DNA from: CAVVJA01 sp963809815
GTDB taxonomy: Bacteria; Actinomycetota; Actinomycetes; Mycobacteriales; Jatrophihabitantaceae
Length of the DNA stretch: 64,000 bases
Direction: 5' to 3'
NCBI GenBank assembly: GCA_963809815.1
Contig: CAWELM010000015.1
Span: forward strand, 62,001 to 126,000
Shown here: in pieces, positions 50,037 through 57,838 of the stretch
Layout: each line of letters opens with the position of its first letter
Numbering within the stretch: the stretch's first letter is position 1
Position numbers and translations under genes: made by a program
The notes under the pieces: generated by a model
What the model was told of the DNA's origin: nothing
The model's input: only the letters and a program-made list of their open reading frames with translations
Databases searched by the model: none

Positions 50037-50800
50037 TGCTGCTCGCCATCGACATCGGCAATACGAACACCGTTCTCGGCGTGTTCGATGGCGAGAAGCT
50101 GGATCGCTCCTGGCGCATCAAAACCGATTCCCGAAGCACCGCCGACGAGCTGGTACTCACCTACCGTGGTTTGCTCGCCGACCATCCCGTGGACGGGATC
50201 GTTGCCTGCTCCACGGTTCCCGCCGCGATGCGCGAGCTGCGGCAGATGATCGCCGGCTACTACGGCGACCTGCCGACCGTCTTGGTCGAGCCGGGCGTAC
50301 GTACCGGCGTGAGCCTGCAGTACGAGAACCCCAAGGAAGTCGGCGCTGACCGGATCGTGAACGCTCTCGCGGCGTATCACTTGGTGCACGGTCCGGCGAT
50401 CGTGGTCGATTTCGGCACCTCGACAAACTTCGACGTCGTCAATGAGCGCGGCGATTTCATGGGCGGCGCGCTCGCCCCGGGGATTGAGGTCTCGCTGGAC
50501 GCGCTGGCGGCGCGCGCGGCGCAGCTGCGCATGGTCGAGCTGGTCGAGCCGCGCGGACCGATCGGCAAGAATACGGTCGAGGCATTGCAGTCCGGGATCT
50601 TGTACGGCTTCGCGGGTCAAGTCGACGGGCTGGTGCGCCGGCTACGGGACGCGCTGGTTCCGGACGATCCGGAGTCCGTGGCCGTGATCGCGACCGGCGG
50701 GTTGGCGCCGCTTGTCATTCGTAACAGCGAGACCGTCACCCGCCACGAGCCCGACCTAACTCTCCTCGGGCTCCGTTTGGTCTTCGAACGCAACGTCTGA
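50036..50800 (+). CDS. coaX: Type III pantothenate kinase
   Basis: A 254-residue kinase phosphorylating pantothenate, the first step of CoA synthesis. DIGNTNTVLGVFDGEKLDRSWRIKTD is the N-terminal phosphate loop, YENPKEVGADRIVNALAAYHLV follows, and DFGTSTNFDVVNERGDFMGGALAPGIEVSLDALAARAAQL is the ASKHA-fold signature. IATGGLAPLV closes the nucleotide site. This completes a set with panC, interrupted by the NAD genes. Confidence 0.95.
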   Translation: MLLAIDIGNTNTVLGVFDGEKLDRSWRIKTDSRSTADELVLTYRGLLADHPVDGIVACSTVPAAMRELRQMIAGYYGDLPTVLVEPGVRTGVSLQYENPKEVGADRIVNALAAYHLVHGPAIVVDFGTSTNFDVVNERGDFMGGALAPGIEVSLDALAARAAQLRMVELVEPRGPIGKNTVEALQSGILYGFAGQVDGLVRRLRDALVPDDPESVAVIATGGLAPLVIRNSETVTRHEPDLTLLGLRLVFERNV

Positions 50801-50810
50801 CACGTGGCTC

Positions 50811-50852
50811 TGTATGCAGATTCCGCTGCCCAGGCGACGGAGTCTGCATACA
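50811..50852. terminator. Strong hairpin after coaX
   Basis: Arms TGTATGCAGATTCCG (50811-50825) and CGGAGTCTGCATACA (50838-50852) pair over 15 bp with one G-U, around a 12-base loop. The outer 10 bp (TGTATGCAGA/TCTGCATACA) are perfect, and the sequence is unusually AT-rich for this genome. No U-run follows. It may be a rho-independent-like stop, a processing site or an operator for the next gene. Confidence 0.6.
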
Positions 50853-50891
50853 AATCGTGGCGACCCGGGCGGCCCGTCTAGGGTGTCCGTC

Positions 50892-51818
50892 GTGGAGCTG
50901 CACGTCTTCAGCGAGGCCCAGGAGGGCGCGACCTACGAGGATCTGCTCCGAGTGGCTCGGGCGACCGAATCTCTCGGCTTCGCTGGGTTCTTTCGCTCCG
51001 ATCATTACCTCGGGATCATGGGCGACGGCTCGCCCGGGCCGACCGATGCCTGGGTGACGCTCGCCGGGCTGGCCCGCGAGACGAACCGTATTCGGCTTGG
51101 CACGTTGGTCAGTCCGACGACTTTTCGCCTGCCCGGCCCGCTGGCCATCATGGTGGCCGAAGTCGATGCGATGAGCGGCGGTCGGGTGGAACTCGGGCTG
51201 GGGTCCGGGTGGTATGCACCGGAACACCGCGCGTACGGGATCCCGTTTCCGGACCTGCACACCCGGTACGACCGGTTCAGCGAGCAAGTCGAGATCATCG
51301 ACGGGCTGTGGCGGACGCCGGTGGGCGAGCGGTTCTCCTTCCAGGGTGCGCACTACCAGCTGGCCGACTCGCCGGCCCTGCCCAAGCCGGTGCAGTCACC
51401 GCGACCGCCTATCATCCTCGGCGGACTCGGCCGGAAGCGCTCTGCTCGGCTCGTGGCCCGGTTCGCCGACGAGTTCAACGTGGCGTGGAGCCCACTCGCC
51501 GACATTTCAGAGATCTTCACCAGACTGAAGACGAACCTGGCCGAAACCGATCGCGACCCGTCGAGTCTCGCCTACTCCGCCGGTCAGACCAGCTGCGTCG
51601 GCAAGGACGAGGCCGAGGTACGCCGCCGCGCGGCCGTGCTTCGCCAAGACGCCGGAACATTACGCACAACCGGGCTCGCAGGCACGCCGGCTGAGGTTGT
51701 GGACAAGATCGGCCAGCTGGCCGACCTCGGCGTCAGCCGGATCTACTTGCAGTTTCTCGACCTGACGGACCTCGCGCAGCTGGAGCTGATCGCGGCCGAA
51801 GTGCTGCCGCAGCTGTGA
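50892..51818 (+). CDS. LLM-class F420-dependent oxidoreductase
   Basis: A 308-residue luciferase-like protein of the TIGR03560-type F420 group. ELHVFSEAQEGATYEDLLRVARATESLGFAGFFRSDHYL opens the barrel, with TNRIRLGTLVSPTTFRLPGPLAIMVAEVDAMSGGRVELGLGSGWYAPEHRAYGIPFP and RPPIILGGLGRKRSARLVARFADEFNV as the family motifs. GTG 50892 is preferred because AGGG lies eight bases upstream. GTG 50883 adds three residues. It converges on the DesR-like gene. Substrate unknown. Confidence 0.87.
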   Translation: MELHVFSEAQEGATYEDLLRVARATESLGFAGFFRSDHYLGIMGDGSPGPTDAWVTLAGLARETNRIRLGTLVSPTTFRLPGPLAIMVAEVDAMSGGRVELGLGSGWYAPEHRAYGIPFPDLHTRYDRFSEQVEIIDGLWRTPVGERFSFQGAHYQLADSPALPKPVQSPRPPIILGGLGRKRSARLVARFADEFNVAWSPLADISEIFTRLKTNLAETDRDPSSLAYSAGQTSCVGKDEAEVRRRAAVLRQDAGTLRTTGLAGTPAEVVDKIGQLADLGVSRIYLQFLDLTDLAQLELIAAEVLPQL

Positions 51819-51833
51819 CCGGATCGTCCCGCG

Positions 51834-52442
51834 TCACAGCCAGCCGCGTTCGTCGGCCACTCGAACGGCCTCGACCCGATTACGCACGCCGGTCTTCGCG
51901 ATCGCGGCGGACAAGTAATTGCGCACAGTGCCCTCGGACAGGAACAACCGGCCGGCAATGTCCGCCACCGTCGCGCCGTCCCGGGCCGCGACCAGTACGT
52001 CCCGCTCCCGCCCGGTCAGCGGCGACACACCTCCAGCCAGCGTCGCCGCGGCGAGTCCCGGATCCACCACCCGTAGGCCACGCGACACCCGGCGGATCGC
52101 ATCGGCCAACTGCTCGGCGGGCGCGTCCTTCACCACGAACCCGAGCGCGCCCGACTCCATGGCCCGCCGCAGGTAGCCGGGCCGGCCGAACGTGGTCACG
52201 ATGATCACCCGACAGGCCGGGACCTCCTGGGTGAGCGCGGCTGCCGCGGCGAGGCCATCGAGACCGGGCATCTCAATATCTAGCAGCGCGACGTCAGGGT
52301 GTAGGTCCCGAGCGGCCGCCACCACCTCATCGCCTCGTCCGACCTGGGCCACCACGTCGAAGTCGTCTTCGAGCTCTAGCAGCGCGGCGAGCGCCGAGCG
52401 CACCAGCGCTTGGTCGTCCGCAAGCAGAATCCGAATCGTCAC
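51834..52442 (-). CDS. DesR-like NarL-family response regulator
   Basis: A 202-residue regulator with acidic pocket ADD at 8-10, phospho-acceptor D55 (VALLDIEMPG) and a switch Lys in FVVKDAPAEQL. The LuxR HTH has LTGRERDVLVAARDGATVADIAGRLFLSEGTVRNYLSAAIAKTGVRNR. It lies last in a four-gene operon, overlapping the kinase by 4 bp. It probably regulates the ABC exporter of the same operon, as in DesKR- and LiaSR-type systems. Confidence 0.92.
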   Translation of the reverse strand: MTIRILLADDQALVRSALAALLELEDDFDVVAQVGRGDEVVAAARDLHPDVALLDIEMPGLDGLAAAAALTQEVPACRVIIVTTFGRPGYLRRAMESGALGFVVKDAPAEQLADAIRRVSRGLRVVDPGLAAATLAGGVSPLTGRERDVLVAARDGATVADIAGRLFLSEGTVRNYLSAAIAKTGVRNRVEAVRVADERGWL

Positions 52443-53611
52443 GCCGGAATCGTCGGCTCGTTCACCGGTTGCGGCCGCTCCGGGGCGACTGGTTGCGCAA
52501 TATCGACCCGCAATCGCCAGCCGTCAACCCGGCCGGACGTGACCAGCGCGCCGCCGGCTGCCTCAACCCGCTCGCGCAATCCGGTGAGACCGTTGCCGAC
52601 ACCAGCGAGTCCACCCCGGCCGTTGTCGTCGATCGTGATCCAGTTCGGGCCGACCGAGATCGTGCATCGGCTGGCCCGGGCGTGCCGCACGACGTTGGTC
52701 ACGCCTTCCCGGATCACCCAACCGAACAGCTCGTGCAGGCTCGGGTCGACGATATCGACAGCACCTGGCAGTTCGGCGTGCACTCCGGCCGCGCGCAGCA
52801 CCTCACGAGCGCTCGCCAGCTCGCCGACCAGCGTGACGTCTCGATATCCGGATATCGCAGCGCGGACATCCGCGAGCGAGCTTCGGCTGAGCTGCTCCAC
52901 CTCGGCCATCTCCCCGGCCGCGCGTTCTGGATCGAGTTCCGCCAGGCGTTTGGCGAGACCAGCTTTGACGGTGATCGTCGTGAGCGAATGGCCGAGCAGG
53001 TCGTGCAGGTCTCGGGCGATCCGGGTGCGCTCGTTTTCCGCGGCGAGCCGAGCCACCTCAGCCCGCGCCGCGGCGAGCTGTGCGTTTGATCGGATGATCA
53101 CGAAGAACGCGTACATCGCGAAGGCTACGAGCAGAACGGTGATGCCTTGTTGCCAATCGACCTGGCCGCCCCACGACTGGACAACGACGGGCGCGAACAG
53201 GTTGAGCAGCACCAAGGCGGCGATCATCGCAGCGGCCCAGCTCGCCTGGCTCGCCACCGTCAGGACGGCGATGTAGACACAGAACACGAGCGCGTCCTGA
53301 TGAGCGATCGGTAATTCCAAGGCCAGTAACACAAAGGTGGCCGCGTAGAGCCACCAGAACCGCGTACGGTGCGAGCCCCAGCCGGCCGGAAGCGCGGCCA
53401 GATAGCAGGCCGCGAAGGCGACGATGATCAGGTAGCCAACAACGGCCACCCAACCGCTCGCGTGCTGGTTGACCCCGGAGGCGGTCTGGCCAAGATAGAT
53501 CAACCAGAAGCCCGGAAAGACGTAGCGCCACCATCCCAGCCGCCACCTGTTCTGCTGCTCGCCGAAGGACGCGGCGTGCGGCGTCTGGGGGTTGTCGCGG
53601 CTGGTGCTCAT
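52439..53611 (-). CDS. DesK-like sensor histidine kinase
   Basis: A 390-residue kinase with about five helices in the N-terminal 165 residues (FWLIYLGQTASGV, WVAVVGYLIIVAFAACYLAAL, FWWLYAATFVLLALEL, ALVFCVYIAVLTV, GITVLLVAFAMYAFFVII). A coiled connector follows, with the HisKA_3 helix TRIARDLHDLLGHSLTTITVKAGLAKRL (His in LHD), then a HATPase domain with VIREGVTNVVRHARAS and ITIDDNGRGGLAGVGNGLTGLRERV. No large extracytoplasmic sensor domain is present, so the membrane state itself is the likely signal. Confidence 0.92.
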   Translation of the reverse strand: MSTSRDNPQTPHAASFGEQQNRWRLGWWRYVFPGFWLIYLGQTASGVNQHASGWVAVVGYLIIVAFAACYLAALPAGWGSHRTRFWWLYAATFVLLALELPIAHQDALVFCVYIAVLTVASQASWAAAMIAALVLLNLFAPVVVQSWGGQVDWQQGITVLLVAFAMYAFFVIIRSNAQLAAARAEVARLAAENERTRIARDLHDLLGHSLTTITVKAGLAKRLAELDPERAAGEMAEVEQLSRSSLADVRAAISGYRDVTLVGELASAREVLRAAGVHAELPGAVDIVDPSLHELFGWVIREGVTNVVRHARASRCTISVGPNWITIDDNGRGGLAGVGNGLTGLRERVEAAGGALVTSGRVDGWRLRVDIAQPVAPERPQPVNEPTIPA

Positions 53612-53633
53612 CGTGATCCGAGCCTAATGCTGA

Positions 53634-54365
53634 TCAGACCCGTTGGGTGTCGCGCCGATATGCACGGGCGGCCAACGCGGTGAGGACGATGGTCCAGACG
53701 GCGATGACAATCCAGGCCTTCGGCGGCCAGCTCTCGCCGGTGTAAGCGACATGCCCGGCCTGGACCAGCCAATAGGACGGCAGCAGCTCGACAATATTGA
53801 GCAGGGCGCCACTTTGCAGGATTGGTCCCCAGGCGCCGCCGAGCAAGGCGAATAGTGCCGTGATCCCACCGAGTGCCGGCCCGACCGACTCGACGGTGAG
53901 TAGGTGGCCGAGCAGCACGCCGAGCGCCGCGAACGGAATAAGCCCGATGAGGATCAACAAGATCATGGTGGCCCACCGGCCGGGCGCCAAATGAACGCCG
54001 AGCGTCAGGCCAGCGACGCACAACAACGCGATGCTGACCGCGGCGAGGGCGTATCCGGTAATCACTTTGGCGCGGAAGTAGGTGCGCGGCGTCAATGGGG
54101 TCAGCCGAAGCTGCCGGTTCCAGCCGACACTTCGTTCCGCGGCAATACGAGCGCCTCCGGCCAGGACGGCGGCCATCGTGCCCCAGCTGATCATCCCGGC
54201 CATGTAGTAGGTCGGGAACGGGATGTTGCCGAGCGTCAGAGTCTTGTTCGCTCCAGCGACGACGTAGAACAGGATGAGCGGAAACACCAGCGAGAAAATG
54301 AAGAACCGGGTGTTGCGCACCGTTCGGAGCAGTTCATAGCGCAGGTACGTGACTGACGTGCTCAT
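53634..54365 (-). CDS. ABC-2 type transporter permease
   Basis: A 243-residue six-helix permease. LRYELLRTVRNTRFFIFSLVFPLILFYVV is the N-terminal amphipathic helix and first membrane helix of ABC-2 exporters. Helices follow in AGMISWGTMAAVLAGGARIAAERSVGWNRQLRLTPL and later. It overlaps the ATPase gene by 4 bp. Together they make a two-subunit exporter. Substrate unknown, with lipids, antibiotics or bacteriocin-like peptides usual for this class. Confidence 0.9.
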   Translation of the reverse strand: MSTSVTYLRYELLRTVRNTRFFIFSLVFPLILFYVVAGANKTLTLGNIPFPTYYMAGMISWGTMAAVLAGGARIAAERSVGWNRQLRLTPLTPRTYFRAKVITGYALAAVSIALLCVAGLTLGVHLAPGRWATMILLILIGLIPFAALGVLLGHLLTVESVGPALGGITALFALLGGAWGPILQSGALLNIVELLPSYWLVQAGHVAYTGESWPPKAWIVIAVWTIVLTALAARAYRRDTQRV

Positions 54366-55327
54366 CGGGTGATCTCCGCGTGGTTATCGGATGTGATCGA
54401 CGCGTCCTCATCAGCGGTGAGGGCAAGAAACGCCTGCTCCAGACCAGCGCCACTGATCTCGATATCGCGGACGGCCGGGAATTTCTCCAGCAGCGCCCGA
54501 ATGGCGAGGTCGGAATCACCGCATGTCAGGACGATTGATTCGCCCCGGAGATCAGCCTTCGTGACCCCGGGCAGCGCGGCGAGCACGTCCAGGTCGGCGT
54601 TGGGAAGCGTCGCTCGAATTGATCGGGCACCTACCGTGGCCTTGATCTCTGTGGCCGCACCGTCCGCGACGATTTGTCCGCGAGCCATCAAAATGATGCG
54701 GTCGGCGTAAGCGTCGGCCTCTTCGAGGTAATGCGTCGCAAAGACGACGGTCTTGCCGCGGCCGGCGAACGTCCGCATCGTCGTCCAGAAGCCGTGCCGT
54801 GCCTCTACGTCCATTGCCACAGTGGGTTCGTCGAGGACGAGCAAGTCTGGGTTGGACACGAGAGCGACGGCGAAACGAACGCGCTGCGTCTGCCCGCCCG
54901 ACAGCTTCTGGGTCCGGCGGCGCTGAATGTCGGCGATTCCGGTGAGGTCGATAACCTCGTCGACGGACATCGGGTGCGGATATAGCGACGCCATCATGGT
55001 CACGAGCTCGCGCACACTCAGATCGCGAATCAGCGAGCCCGTCTGCAACATCGCGCCAATGGCTCCGAGCTTGATTGAGTCGGCCGGCGGCCGACCGAAT
55101 AGGGAGACCGAGCCGGCGTCGGGCTGCAGCAACCCGAGAAGCATGTCGATCGTCGTTGACTTGCCAGCCCCGTTCGGCCCTAGGAGCGCGACAGTCTCAC
55201 CGGGCGCGATCGAGATGTCGATGCCACGGACCGCATGCACCATGCCCTCGGCCGAGCGAAACGACTTGGTTAGGTCGGATAGGACAACTCCGGCCGGGAC
55301 GCGGACGGATGGCGTGCTCAAGCTCAT
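54362..55327 (-). CDS. ABC transporter ATP-binding protein
   Basis: A 321-residue ATPase. Walker A GPNGAGKST lies in ALLGPNGAGKSTTIDMLLGLLQPDAG, the signature is LSGGQTQRVRFAVAL, Walker B is LLVLDEPTVAMD, and the H-loop is VFATHYLEEAD. The C-terminal 85 residues are a further domain (VGARSIRATLPNADLDVLAALPGVTKADLRGESIVLTCGDSDLAIRALLEKFPAVRDIEISGAGLEQAFLALT) seen in ABC-2 exporters. ATG 55327 was chosen. A further ATG at 55369 adds 14 residues. Confidence 0.93.
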   Translation of the reverse strand: MSLSTPSVRVPAGVVLSDLTKSFRSAEGMVHAVRGIDISIAPGETVALLGPNGAGKSTTIDMLLGLLQPDAGSVSLFGRPPADSIKLGAIGAMLQTGSLIRDLSVRELVTMMASLYPHPMSVDEVIDLTGIADIQRRRTQKLSGGQTQRVRFAVALVSNPDLLVLDEPTVAMDVEARHGFWTTMRTFAGRGKTVVFATHYLEEADAYADRIILMARGQIVADGAATEIKATVGARSIRATLPNADLDVLAALPGVTKADLRGESIVLTCGDSDLAIRALLEKFPAVRDIEISGAGLEQAFLALTADEDASITSDNHAEITR

Positions 55328-55521
55328 GTCACCAGCCTGCCCCCGCCAACGGCAGGTCGGCAGTGCCACGGCGGCAGGACTCTACGATGACATTCGTCAG
55401 TGTCCAGTGGAGGACGCCGACTGCGCCCAGGATCCCGCTAGGGTTGCTGGCGTGAGCGAGCGAGCATCGCGGCGAGCCCGAGCGAGCGAGGAGCGCAGCG
55501 AGCGGGCCGATTCGCGGGGTC

Positions 55522-55550
55522 CCCACGAAGACGCGCAGCGTTTTCGTGGG
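55522..55550. repeat. Hairpin in the lysS leader, probable extragenic repeat
   Basis: Arms CCCACGAAGACGC (55522-55534) and GCGTTTTCGTGGG (55538-55550) pair over 13 bp with one G-U, around loop GCA. It follows a GAGCGAGCGAGG-type purine and pyrimidine tract (about 55450-55510) and stands 32 bp before the lysS GTG. The layout (GGGGTCCCCACG plus hairpin) resembles scattered actinobacterial intergenic repeats rather than a T-box. Confidence 0.5.
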
Positions 55551-55582
55551 CTGCATGTGCGCTTGCGGGAAGAGGCTGGATC

Positions 55583-57082
55583 GTGAGCACCCCTCCGCCT
55601 GTGGCGGACGAGGACAGCGAGTCCCCTGACCTGCCGGAACAGTTGCGGATCCGGCGGCAGAAATATGATCGACTTCACGACACGCTCTATCCGGTAACGG
55701 TTGCGCGTACTCACTCACTGGCCGAGATCCGCGCGGCCTATCCAGACCTCGGTCCGGACGAGCACACCGGCGACGAGGTCGGCGTCACCGGGCGAGTGAT
55801 CTTCGCCCGCAACACCGGGAAGCTCTGCTTTGCCACGCTGCGCGAGGGCGGCGTCGAACTGCAGGTCATGGTCTCGCTGGACCGAGTTGGAGCCGATTCA
55901 CTCGTGGCCTGGAAATCGGACGTCGATCTCGGAGACCTGGTATTCGTCCACGGTGAGGTCATCGCCTCTCGTCGAGGTGAGTTGTCTGTGCTGGCCGACT
56001 CCTGGCAAATCACGGCGAAAGCGTTGCGCCCGTTGCCAGTCGCGCACCGTCCGTTGTCCGAGGAATCCCAGGTCCGGCTGCGGTACGTCGATTTGATCGT
56101 CCGCTCCGAAGCACGGCGCATGGTGGAGCTACGAGCGACGGTGCTGCGCTCCCTGCGTTCTACGCTGGATTCTCGGGGATACCTCGAAGTTGAAACGCCA
56201 GTGCTTCAGGTGGTACACGGCGGCGCTGCGGCGCGCCCATTCCGGACCCACCTGAACACCTTCGACTTGGACATGTCGCTGCGCATCGCCACCGAGTTGT
56301 ACCTCAAGCGGGTTCTCGTCGGCGGCATCGAGCGCGTCTACGAGCTCGGCCGATCGTTTCGCAACGAAGGTATCGACTCGACCCATTCCCCGGAATACAC
56401 GCATTTAGAGGCGTACGAAGCGTACGGCGACTACGACACGATGGCGGAATTGACGCGCGCGCTTATCGTCGACGCCGCGATTGCGGCGGGCCAACCGGTC
56501 GCCATCGCACTGGACGGCACCGAGATCGACCTGATGGGGGATTGGCGCTCGGTCACGCTACATGATGCCGTCTCGGCCGCGATCGGCGAGCAGATCACCG
56601 TGGCCACGGATACCCCACAATTGCGGCAGTACGCGAAAGCGTCCGGTGTGCCAGTTCCGGAGACTGCTAATGCCGGCGAGATCGTGCTTGAGCTCTACGA
56701 AAAGCTCGTCGAACAGACGCTGATGGAGCCGACATTCGTCCGGGATTATCCGGTCGAAGTGCGGCCTTTAGCGCGGCCACACCGGCGCGATCCGCGATTG
56801 GCTGAGGCGTGGGATCTCGTCATCGGAGGAATCGAAATCGCACCGGCCTACTCCGAGCTCGTGGACCCAGTAGAGCAGCGTCGCCGGCTGATGGCCCAAG
56901 CAGCGGCGGCGAGTCGCGGGGATCCCGAGGCAATGCAGGTGGACGAAGACTTTCTGCGAGCACTTGAATACGGAATGCCACCCGCCGGTGGAATGGGAAT
57001 GGGCGTCGATCGCCTGGTGGTGTTGCTCACCGGACGTGGTATTAGGGAGACGATTCTGTTTCCCCTCTTGAAGCCCCTGTGA
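55583..57082 (+). CDS. lysS: Lysyl-tRNA synthetase (class II)
   Basis: A 499-residue class II enzyme. The N-terminal OB-fold is at about 55-160 (VTGRVIFARNTGKLCFATLREGG). The catalytic core has motif 2 RVYELGRSFRNEGIDSTHSPEYTHLEAYEAYGDY and motif 3 GMGMGVDRLVVLLTGRGIRETILFPL. The lysine-site text IEIAPAYSELVDP differs from EIANAFSELNDP of the canonical bacterial group and resembles the actinobacterial LysX-like clade. The start is GTG 55583. It precedes lsr2 as in mycobacteria. Confidence 0.93.
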   Translation: MSTPPPVADEDSESPDLPEQLRIRRQKYDRLHDTLYPVTVARTHSLAEIRAAYPDLGPDEHTGDEVGVTGRVIFARNTGKLCFATLREGGVELQVMVSLDRVGADSLVAWKSDVDLGDLVFVHGEVIASRRGELSVLADSWQITAKALRPLPVAHRPLSEESQVRLRYVDLIVRSEARRMVELRATVLRSLRSTLDSRGYLEVETPVLQVVHGGAAARPFRTHLNTFDLDMSLRIATELYLKRVLVGGIERVYELGRSFRNEGIDSTHSPEYTHLEAYEAYGDYDTMAELTRALIVDAAIAAGQPVAIALDGTEIDLMGDWRSVTLHDAVSAAIGEQITVATDTPQLRQYAKASGVPVPETANAGEIVLELYEKLVEQTLMEPTFVRDYPVEVRPLARPHRRDPRLAEAWDLVIGGIEIAPAYSELVDPVEQRRRLMAQAAAASRGDPEAMQVDEDFLRALEYGMPPAGGMGMGVDRLVVLLTGRGIRETILFPLLKPL

Positions 57083-57145
57083 ATCCCGGCGTTGCGCATG
57101 GTGAGCGGCTCACCGAATGTCACCTAAGACGCTGCAGTGCGCTAA

Positions 57146-57151
57146 TATAAT
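57146..57151 (+). promoter_or_regulatory. TATAAT -10 element of the lsr2 promoter
   Basis: A perfect TATAAT stands in the AT-rich stretch 57140-57170, about 40 bp before ATG 57191. No good -35 is seen at the expected distance. It is followed by the ribosome binding site GAAGGAG at about 57174-57180. The local AT-richness is exceptional for this window and is a possible binding site of Lsr2 itself. Confidence 0.5.
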
Positions 57152-57190
57152 AAGAATCCAAAATTACTCCAACGAAGGAGCGGTCTGCGC

Positions 57191-57526
57191 ATGGCCAAGA
57201 AGGTGCAGGTCACGCTCGTAGACGACATCGATCAGACCACAGCCGCGGAGACCGTGAGCTTCGGCTTGGATGGCGCCGTCTATGAGATAGACCTCTCAAG
57301 GTCGAATGCACGGAAACTGCGAGATGCCCTATCGGTGTACGTCGGCAGCGCGCGACGGGTTAGCCGAACCGGAAGGTCCGGACCTCGCGCGGCCCGATCG
57401 ACGGCGCGCGCCGGTCGGGAACAGACCCAGGCAATCCGCGAATGGGCGCGATCGAATGGGTACACCGTGAGCGACCGCGGTCGCGTACCAGCTGTCGTTC
57501 TCGAGGCGTACAACAGCGCGAGTTAG
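57191..57526 (+). CDS. lsr2: Lsr2 nucleoid-associated protein
   Basis: A 111-residue H-NS-like protein of actinobacteria. The N-terminal dimerisation strand MAKKVQVTLVDDIDQTTAAETVSFGLDGAVYEIDLS and helix (SNARKLRDALSVYVGSARRV) are followed by a basic linker. The C-terminal AT-rich-DNA binding domain is REWARSNGYTVSDRGRVPAVVLEAYNSAS, with the RGR minor-groove motif. It silences AT-rich and foreign DNA. It is preceded by lysS and followed by clpC, as in mycobacteria. Its stop codon lies in the first copy of a direct repeat. Confidence 0.96.
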   Translation: MAKKVQVTLVDDIDQTTAAETVSFGLDGAVYEIDLSRSNARKLRDALSVYVGSARRVSRTGRSGPRAARSTARAGREQTQAIREWARSNGYTVSDRGRVPAVVLEAYNSAS

Positions 57527-57565
57527 TGTCCCGCGAGGGGAACGAGTTAGTGTCCCGCGAGGGGA
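57520..57565 (+). repeat. Tandem 22-bp direct repeat overlapping the lsr2 stop codon
   Basis: GAGTTAGTGTCCCGCGAGGG with GA after it occurs at 57520-57541 and again at 57544-57565, offset 24 bp. The lsr2 stop (TAG 57524-57526) is in the first copy, and a second TAG is in the second. The second copy supplies the left arm of the hairpin at 57551-57578. Confidence 0.85.
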
Positions 57566-57578
57566 GCCTCGCGGGACA
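57551..57578 (+). terminator. Intrinsic-terminator-like hairpin after lsr2
   Basis: A perfect 12-bp stem TGTCCCGCGAGG (57551-57562) with CCTCGCGGGACA (57567-57578) and loop GGAG. It is followed by TTCG rather than a U-run, as is common for actinobacterial terminators. It starts 24 bp after the lsr2 stop. Confidence 0.72.
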
Positions 57579-57598
57579 TTCGTGACGCGCGACACCAC

Positions 57599-57626
57599 GA
57601 AGGCGAGCTCGGTAGCGCTCGCCTTC
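57599..57626. terminator. Second hairpin downstream of lsr2
   Basis: A perfect 10-bp stem GAAGGCGAGC (57599-57608) with GCTCGCCTTC (57617-57626), loop TCGGTAGC, followed by TTG. Probably a back-up terminator or an RNA structure. Confidence 0.6.
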
Positions 57627-57683
57627 TTGCCGCGCGTTCGCGCGGAACGAGGTGCCGGTCAAAGTCTGATCGGCACAGCGCCT

Positions 57684-57716
57684 GGACCACCCCTGGGGCT
57701 TCTCTAGGGGTGGTTC
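57684..57716. terminator. Third hairpin downstream of lsr2
   Basis: Stem GGACCACCCCT (57684-57694) with AGGGGTGGTTC (57706-57716), 11 bp with one G-U and an 11-base loop, then TGTGTGG. It forms part of the same array of structures and may belong to a leader or small RNA. Confidence 0.55.
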
Positions 57717-57838
57717 TGTGTGGCACGTGGTGCTGAGCTTGGAAAAGGTGTGGTGCGACTGCCGGTCTGAGCGCAGGCTCCCATAATCCGAATATATTGG
57801 ACAATACCGGCTGCCGTCAGTCGAGGCGGCAGCTTGCG

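Noticed and set aside
55328..55582. T-box riboswitch in the lysS leader
   Set aside because: No specifier loop, T-box UGGN motif or antiterminator pairing could be seen. The hairpin there is repeat-like.
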